Assembly (NCBI GenBank): GCA_024698715.1
Contig: JAILRA010000040.1
Span: 1-52,706, forward strand
Direction of reading: 5' to 3'
Length of the DNA: 52,706 nt
Origin: Lachnospiraceae bacterium
GTDB taxonomy: Bacteria > Bacillota > Clostridia > Lachnospirales > Lachnospiraceae
The notes beneath the pieces were generated by a model that was not told the DNA's origin, searched no databases, and worked only from the letters and a program-made list of their open reading frames with translations. Shown in pieces: positions 48,262-52,706 of the stretch. The position numbers were made by a program, and so were the translations under genes. The stretch's first letter is position 1, and each line of letters begins with the position of its first letter.

Positions 48262-50880
48262 ATGCAGAAAGTTAAGAACAGAAAAGTTATAAATAATCTT
48301 GCGATAAGCGGAATCAAATCAAATCCGAAAAAGTATGCGGTACTTGTTGCGGCAGTAGTCCTCACAACACTCCTTTTTTCATCACTTTTTACGGTTGGCG
48401 GAAGCCTTATAAAGGAGATCCAGTTAGGAACAATGAGACAGGTCGGAGGCAACGCTCATGCAGGATTTAAGTATCTTAGTCAGCCGGAATATGAACTCGT
48501 TAAAAACGATAAGAAATTAAAAGAGATATCTTACAGAACACTTGTAGGATTTGCCGAAGGGGAAGCTTTCAAAAAGGTTTCGGCAGAAGTTTATTTTAGC
48601 GAACCCCTTGAAGCAAAATTCGGTTTTTGTTATCCCGAAAAAGGAAGAATGCCTGAAGCGGAAAATGAGATCGTAACCAGTGATATCGTGCTTAATAAGC
48701 TTGGCGTTCCATGTGAGATCGGAGCAGAATTTCCTCTTACAATTCGTATCGGTGAAGAGTCTGTAACAGAAAATTTCGTCCTCTGCGGTTACTTCACAGG
48801 CGATCCCATATCAATGTCACAGATGATCCTTGTGTCAAAAGATTTTCAGGAAAAATACGCACCTACGCGTATGATTCCCTACACGGAGTCCGGAAACGTT
48901 AATGATATTTCAGGCTACATGAGTGTGGATTTTAACTTCTCAAACAGCATTAACATTCAAAAGAAAGTTCAGGCACTTATTGAGAGAACAGGAATCAGAG
49001 AAAACGTTGATTGCGGTGTCAATTGGGCTTACATGACACAAAGCATCGATCCTTTTATGGTAGCTGTATGTGTAGCACTTCTAATTACATTTTTCGCAGC
49101 AGGATACCTTATAATTTATAACATTTTCGATATCAATATCGTTTCTGACATGCAGGAATACGGACTTCTTAAGACAGTCGGAACAAGCGGAAAACAGCTT
49201 AAGAAGATCGTAATGAGAAGAGCAAACATCATTTCCCTTATCGGAATCCCCGCAGGATTACTCCTCGGTGTCGGTGTGGGTGCGCTTTTACTTCCTTCGA
49301 TATCCAATCAGATGAATACGGTTACAGTCGGAAAAGGCGAGGTACATTTAAATATCTGGATTCTTCTCGGAGCAGCAGTTTTTTCATACCTTACTGTTAT
49401 AATCAGTGCCCAAAGACCTTGCAGAAAAGCCTCAAAAGTTTCACCTATCGAAACATTAAGATATTCGGGTGAATCCAATGAGACGGGAAAGAGCAAAAAG
49501 AAACTTTTTATAGTAATCCTTTCACTTTCACTTGCACTTGTAGTACTTAACAGTGTGATAAGTTTTGTAAGCAGCTTTACAATGGATGAGTACATCAAAT
49601 CATTGGTTATTTCGGATTTCAGCATTCAGGATGCAACACTCGATAACTTTTCCATGCCGGATCACGTAACGGATGGGATTGGCCAAGACGTTATCGAAGA
49701 ACTTAAAGCTCTCCCCGGTGTAAACGAGGTAGGAAACATCTACGTTAACACGACATTCCAGGAGTTTACTGATGAATCCTGGCAGAAGATTGAGGATAAT
49801 TTCTTAACAGATCCTTTGGTTCATTCAAAACTTGAATACCAGCTTGAAGAGATGAAACACTGGGATCCCTATACACCTGAAGATTACAGCATTGATGATC
49901 TATTGAATGAATTAAGAGAAGAAAAAACTCTTGAAGGAAAAACTTACGGAATGAGCGAATACGCTGTCAGCAAACTTAATGTTGCAAGTACAATTGACGG
50001 CAGCGATACGATCGACTGGGAGAAGTTTAATTCGGGCGATTATGTACTTGTAAACAGATGGACTGACGATGATGTAAGTTTCGTTAATTTCGTCGAACCC
50101 GGAGACAAGGTTTTAGTCAGAAGCTATGATCCTAAATACGGCGAAGAAATGGAAGCAGAATATGAAGGTCATAAGTACACATATATAAGCTATGATAACG
50201 CACCTGTAAAAGAGTACACGGTCTATGCGGTTGTAGACTTACCCTTGGCAATTATGTACAGAGTATTCAGCACATATAACTGTTATTTTATCCTTCCGGA
50301 AGATGAGTACCTTGCAGTTAACGGTGATTGCGGTGCAATGAGAACAATTTTGGATGTTGATGACGATAAGGAAGCAGAAGTAGAAGAATGGCTTAAAAAC
50401 TACACAACTACAGTTAACACAGATCTTGATTATGATTCAAAAGAGACTGTAAAAGGTGAGTATGCATCCTTTAACGATATGCTTCGTATGGTAGGTATTG
50501 TTCTTGCCGGAATCCTCGGACTTATCGGCCTCATGAACTTCGCGAATACAATGGTTACATCCATCATTGTCAGAAGCAGAGAACTTGCAATGCTTGAAGC
50601 TGTCGGAATGACAGGCGCTCAGCAAAGACACAAACTTATGAAGGAAGGCCTTGTATACTTCCTCTGGACTGCAGTTGTATCGGTAGTTATATCATCTATC
50701 ATGAGCCTTACGGTTATAAGATTCCTTTCTGATGAGTTTGAAATGTTTGTCTGGAGATTCAACCTTTTACCGTTGGCTGTATGCCTTCCTTTCATCCTGG
50801 CATTGATCATCATCATTCCTGTAATAGCCTACAACAGACTCAGCAAGAGAAGCGTCACAGACCGACTCAGAGTAGAATAA
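48262..50880 (+). CDS. FtsX-like ABC transporter permease
   Basis: The 872-residue permease has two FtsX modules. A first helix (YAVLVAAVVLTTLLFSSLF, about 31-49) leads to an extracellular domain of about 200 residues, then three helices (about 265-390). A further helix near 415 leads to a second large extracellular domain (about 440-720) and three final helices ending LPFILALIIIIPVIAY. The motif EYGLLKTVGTSGKQLKKIV after the first module and ELAMLEAVGMTGAQQRHKL after the second are the FtsX coupling helices. It exports or extracts peptides or lipids from the membrane together with the ATPase. Confidence 0.92.
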   Translation: MQKVKNRKVINNLAISGIKSNPKKYAVLVAAVVLTTLLFSSLFTVGGSLIKEIQLGTMRQVGGNAHAGFKYLSQPEYELVKNDKKLKEISYRTLVGFAEGEAFKKVSAEVYFSEPLEAKFGFCYPEKGRMPEAENEIVTSDIVLNKLGVPCEIGAEFPLTIRIGEESVTENFVLCGYFTGDPISMSQMILVSKDFQEKYAPTRMIPYTESGNVNDISGYMSVDFNFSNSINIQKKVQALIERTGIRENVDCGVNWAYMTQSIDPFMVAVCVALLITFFAAGYLIIYNIFDINIVSDMQEYGLLKTVGTSGKQLKKIVMRRANIISLIGIPAGLLLGVGVGALLLPSISNQMNTVTVGKGEVHLNIWILLGAAVFSYLTVIISAQRPCRKASKVSPIETLRYSGESNETGKSKKKLFIVILSLSLALVVLNSVISFVSSFTMDEYIKSLVISDFSIQDATLDNFSMPDHVTDGIGQDVIEELKALPGVNEVGNIYVNTTFQEFTDESWQKIEDNFLTDPLVHSKLEYQLEEMKHWDPYTPEDYSIDDLLNELREEKTLEGKTYGMSEYAVSKLNVASTIDGSDTIDWEKFNSGDYVLVNRWTDDDVSFVNFVEPGDKVLVRSYDPKYGEEMEAEYEGHKYTYISYDNAPVKEYTVYAVVDLPLAIMYRVFSTYNCYFILPEDEYLAVNGDCGAMRTILDVDDDKEAEVEEWLKNYTTTVNTDLDYDSKETVKGEYASFNDMLRMVGIVLAGILGLIGLMNFANTMVTSIIVRSRELAMLEAVGMTGAQQRHKLMKEGLVYFLWTAVVSVVISSIMSLTVIRFLSDEFEMFVWRFNLLPLAVCLPFILALIIIIPVIAYNRLSKRSVTDRLRVE

Positions 50881-50882
50881 AA

Positions 50883-51012
50883 TGGACCTAGGGGACGGAG
50901 TCGGTGGTCCAAAATTCCAACACGAAAATGGACCTAGGGGACGGAGTTCCTGGTCCAAAACGCCAAACCGAAAATGGACCTGGGGGACGGAGTTCCCGGT
51001 CCATTTTTTTGG
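50883..51012 (+). repeat. Repeat F, cluster 1: three 46-bp palindromic units; last acts as terminator
   Basis: Units start at 50883, 50929 and 50975, each TGGACCTAGGGGACGGAGTT followed by CCTGGTCCA and a spacer. TGGACC/GGTCCA and AGGGG/TTCCT form an 11-pair hairpin with a six-base loop. The third hairpin is followed by TTTTTTT, giving the exporter operon a terminator. The first unit begins two bases after the permease stop codon. The 374-base gap to 51255 contains this and cluster 2 only. Confidence 0.9.
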
Positions 51013-51080
51013 TTCAAAGGGAGATAATAAAAAGCAAAGATTTCGGATATTGTTGTAAGTGATAGTATTAGTGTAAAATA

Positions 51081-51236
51081 TGAGCTATGGGGACGGAGTC
51101 GGTGGTCCAAAATGCCAACACGAAAATGGACCAGGGGGACGGAGTTCCTGGTCCAAAAAGTGGACCTAGGGGACGGAGTTCCTGGTCCAAAATTCCAAAA
51201 CGAAAATGGACTATGGGAACAGGATTCCCGGTTAAG
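51081..51236 (+). repeat. Repeat F, cluster 2: four palindromic units
   Basis: Units start at 51081, 51127, 51161 (after a shortened spacer) and 51207, with the same GGGGACGGAG core. The last one is degenerate. It lies directly ahead of the GNAT gene and could affect its mRNA start. Confidence 0.88.
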
Positions 51237-51254
51237 GGAAGGATTTAAGAGAAA

Positions 51255-51734
51255 ATGGTTGTTAAAGAATATACAAAAACGGATTTGCCGGAGATTATCC
51301 GAATATGGAATGAAGTTGTCGAAGAAGGAATCGCATTTCCGCAGGAAGAAACTCTTACTTTAGAGAGTGGTGCCGCATTTTTTTCTTCACAGAGTTATAC
51401 CGGTGTTGCTGAAGAAGACGGCGAAATCTTTGGGCTGTACATTCTTCATCCAAACAATGTCGGAAGATGCGGGCATATCTGTAATGCCAGTTATGCGGTT
51501 TCCTCGGATGCAAGAGGCAGACATATCGGAGAGCAACTTGTGCTGGATTGCATGAATAAGGGAAAAGAACTCGGATTCAGAGTGCTTCAGTTCAATGCGG
51601 TAGTTGAAAGTAATATTCACGCAAGACATCTTTATGAACGTCTGGGATTTAAACAGTTAGGCACTATTCCCGGTGGTTTCAGAATGAAAGACGGACATTA
51701 TGAAAATATTTGTCCGTATTATCGCGAACTGTAA
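51255..51734 (+). CDS. GNAT-family N-acetyltransferase
   Basis: The 159-residue acetyltransferase begins MVVKEYTKTDLPEIIRIWNE. It has the acetyl-CoA binding loop SSDARGRHIGEQLVLDCM (R-x-x-x-I-G form, about residue 90) and the typical C-terminal NIHARHLYERLGFKQLGTIP. Close to the family's usual length. The segment AGGATTTAAGAGAA precedes the ATG. It is flanked on both sides by repeat F copies. The acceptor substrate cannot be predicted. Confidence 0.9.
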   Translation: MVVKEYTKTDLPEIIRIWNEVVEEGIAFPQEETLTLESGAAFFSSQSYTGVAEEDGEIFGLYILHPNNVGRCGHICNASYAVSSDARGRHIGEQLVLDCMNKGKELGFRVLQFNAVVESNIHARHLYERLGFKQLGTIPGGFRMKDGHYENICPYYREL

Positions 51735-51789
51735 CTGATGATTTAATCTATTATAGCTTCCTCATTCTTGTTTTTTAAGGAGTTTTTGT

Positions 51790-52485
51790 ATGAATGCAAA
51801 ACGCGGGTATGTTCCGGAGGATGACAGAAACTTTTCCCAAGAAGCATTAACCAAAATGAGAAAAGCCTCTAAACATGCCATATATCTTATAAACGAAGGT
51901 TATGATTTGAAACAGGCGACTACATTTGTAGGTAATCATTTTGTGTTGTCCGAAAGACAACGCCTTGCCATAGCCCGAAGTATATCGACAGATGAACAGC
52001 TAAATACACGAAAGAATAAAGAAAAGGAATCTGTAGAAGGATGCGAAGTCTGGATTGATGGGTTTAATACGATAATCACCATGGAAGTAATGCTTAGCGA
52101 TTCGATTCTTTTTTCTTGTATGGATGGGACAATTCGTGATCTCGCTGCTTTGCGCGGAACATATAAAATAATTCCTGAAACACGGGAAGCGGCTAAAATG
52201 CTTTTTGATTTTCTTTCCGAAATGAAAATATCAGGAATTCACATACTTCTTGATGAGCCGGTTTCTAATTCCGGTCGATTAAAAACGCTTTTGGCAGAAA
52301 TTGGCGAAAAATATGATTTCAATCTCGATATTCAAATAATCAAAGATGTAGACAGAGAACTATATAAAAAAGAAAATGTGATTACTTCTGATGCGATCAT
52401 TTTGGATAATTGTAAAAGCTGGTTCAATGTAATGAAAAGAATAATAAAAATACCTGAGATTGATGTGATTCAAGTATGGAAATGA
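51790..52485 (+). CDS. DUF434-type protein, possibly PIN-like
   Basis: The 231-residue protein begins with a helical DUF434-like segment (ALTKMRKASKHAIYLINEGY and TTFVGNHFVLSERQRLAIAR). It continues with an alpha/beta region having scattered acidic strand ends (EVWIDGFNTIITME, GIHILLDEPVSNSGRLK, NVITSDAIILDN) reminiscent of a PIN/NYN-like nuclease fold. A TTTTAAGGAG site precedes ATG 51790. Its stop codon is the first base triplet of a repeat F unit. The family assignment is from memory of the signature; activity unknown. Confidence 0.7.
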   Translation: MNAKRGYVPEDDRNFSQEALTKMRKASKHAIYLINEGYDLKQATTFVGNHFVLSERQRLAIARSISTDEQLNTRKNKEKESVEGCEVWIDGFNTIITMEVMLSDSILFSCMDGTIRDLAALRGTYKIIPETREAAKMLFDFLSEMKISGIHILLDEPVSNSGRLKTLLAEIGEKYDFNLDIQIIKDVDRELYKKENVITSDAIILDNCKSWFNVMKRIIKIPEIDVIQVWK

Positions 52486-52560
52486 ACCATGGGGACGGAG
52501 TTCCCGGTCCAGAATTCCAAAACAAAAATGGACCTAGGGGACGGAGTTCCTGGTCCATAA
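52483..52560 (+). repeat. Repeat F, cluster 3: two palindromic units starting on a stop codon
   Basis: Units start at 52483 and 52529, again 46 bases apart. The first one begins TGAACCATGGGGACGG, so its TGA is the stop codon of the preceding gene, where other units have TGG. Confidence 0.88.
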
Positions 52561-52565
52561 ATTTG

Positions 52566-52706
52566 TATTATGGGTCGTGACCCTGTTGAGCTCGCGAAGC
52601 GTGCGAAATATCAACCACCCGCTATGCGGGTGCGCGGTGTATGTTATACAAAAAAATCACCTTTCCGTTATAATGAGGTTGTTCAAGCCAAACATATAAC
52701 GAAGGG
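52566..52706 (+). mobile_element. Probable left end of an IS200/IS605-type element (cut by window end)
   Basis: The segment contains GGGTC-GT-GACCC (52572-52583), a seven-pair CACCCGC/GCGGGTG hairpin with TAT loop (52616-52632), TATAAT at 52669-52674, and CGTTAT paired with ATAACG close to the window end, with a purine-rich GAAGGG that looks like a ribosome site. Left-end hairpins and a hairpin covering the transposase ribosome site are known for IS200. No transposase codons are inside the window, so the call depends on layout and remembered similarity. Confidence 0.45.

Overview
The window looks like Clostridia (Firmicutes), most probably a Lachnospiraceae genome of the Butyrivibrio/Pseudobutyrivibrio type. 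This rests on consistent AGGAGG-type ribosome binding sites, frequent TTG/GTG starts, moderate-to-low GC, Sel1/WYL/BlaI-M56/FtsX-ABC gene content and a small CDGC protein that I associate from memory with this family. The species assignment is inference; no rRNA or housekeeping marker is present.

Layout. (1) 1-3408, minus strand: two secreted lipoproteins with acidic linkers, a clostripain-like C11 peptidase (cut by the window edge) and a transglutaminase-like protein. (2) 3599-10437, plus strand: two small proteins, a WYL regulator, then a compact unit of Sel1-like protein, J-domain-like coiled coil, HIRAN protein, Sel1-like protein with a C-terminal KWYHG module, a 72-residue protein and two WYL proteins, closed by a terminator. 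(3) 10440-13613: the most interesting locus. A promoter is followed by three tandem structured RNAs, two of them tRNA-like (D-like, anticodon-like and canonical T arms without a normal acceptor stem), then a Ro60/TROVE-like vWA protein (DUF2828) and the RNA ligase RtcB. It resembles the Rsr/Y-RNA/RtcB logic of Salmonella, but with a different protein family and an RNA set I do not recognise. (4) 13790-16861: methyltransferase, a second KWYHG Sel1-like protein and an ADP-ribosylglycohydrolase. (5) 17187-19835: small acidic, EF-hand-like and zinc-ribbon membrane proteins of unknown function. (6) 19922-35284: an AT-rich defence-like island. A c-di-GMP-I-type riboswitch with a terminator precedes a small HTH protein and two dynamin-like GTPases, the first with a TerB-like N-terminus (Eleos/LeoABC-like). 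Then come a NERD protein, a UPF1-like helicase with a C-terminal nuclease domain, a DUF2075 helicase, McrB-McrC, and an XRE regulator overlapping a NYN ribonuclease. (7) 35688-40044: a membrane protein, a BlaI/M56 pair with a nested-dyad operator and a degenerate M23 domain, and a metallophosphatase. (8) 40060-43876, minus strand: two tandem zinc-ribbon/TIR/transmembrane paralogues. (9) 44820-52485: a small CDGC protein, response regulator and soluble kinase, ABC/FtsX exporter, GNAT and DUF434 protein. The extreme right end looks like the left end of an IS200/IS605-type element.

A second theme is that almost every intergenic gap from 38.9 kb to the end holds its own tandem repeat array (periods 37, 91, 63/64, 37, 33 and 46 bp), with unrelated sequences. 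One array begins inside the last codons of the M56 gene, and another begins on the stop codon of the DUF434 gene.

Functionally, the left half suggests RNA repair or quality control (RtcB, Ro-like protein, tRNA-like RNAs, WYL sensors, ADP-ribosylglycohydrolase). The middle is a stack of anti-phage-type genes. The right half handles envelope stress and peptide sensing (BlaI/M56, RR/HK, FtsX exporter) and NAD-targeting TIR effectors. All functional links between neighbours are inference.
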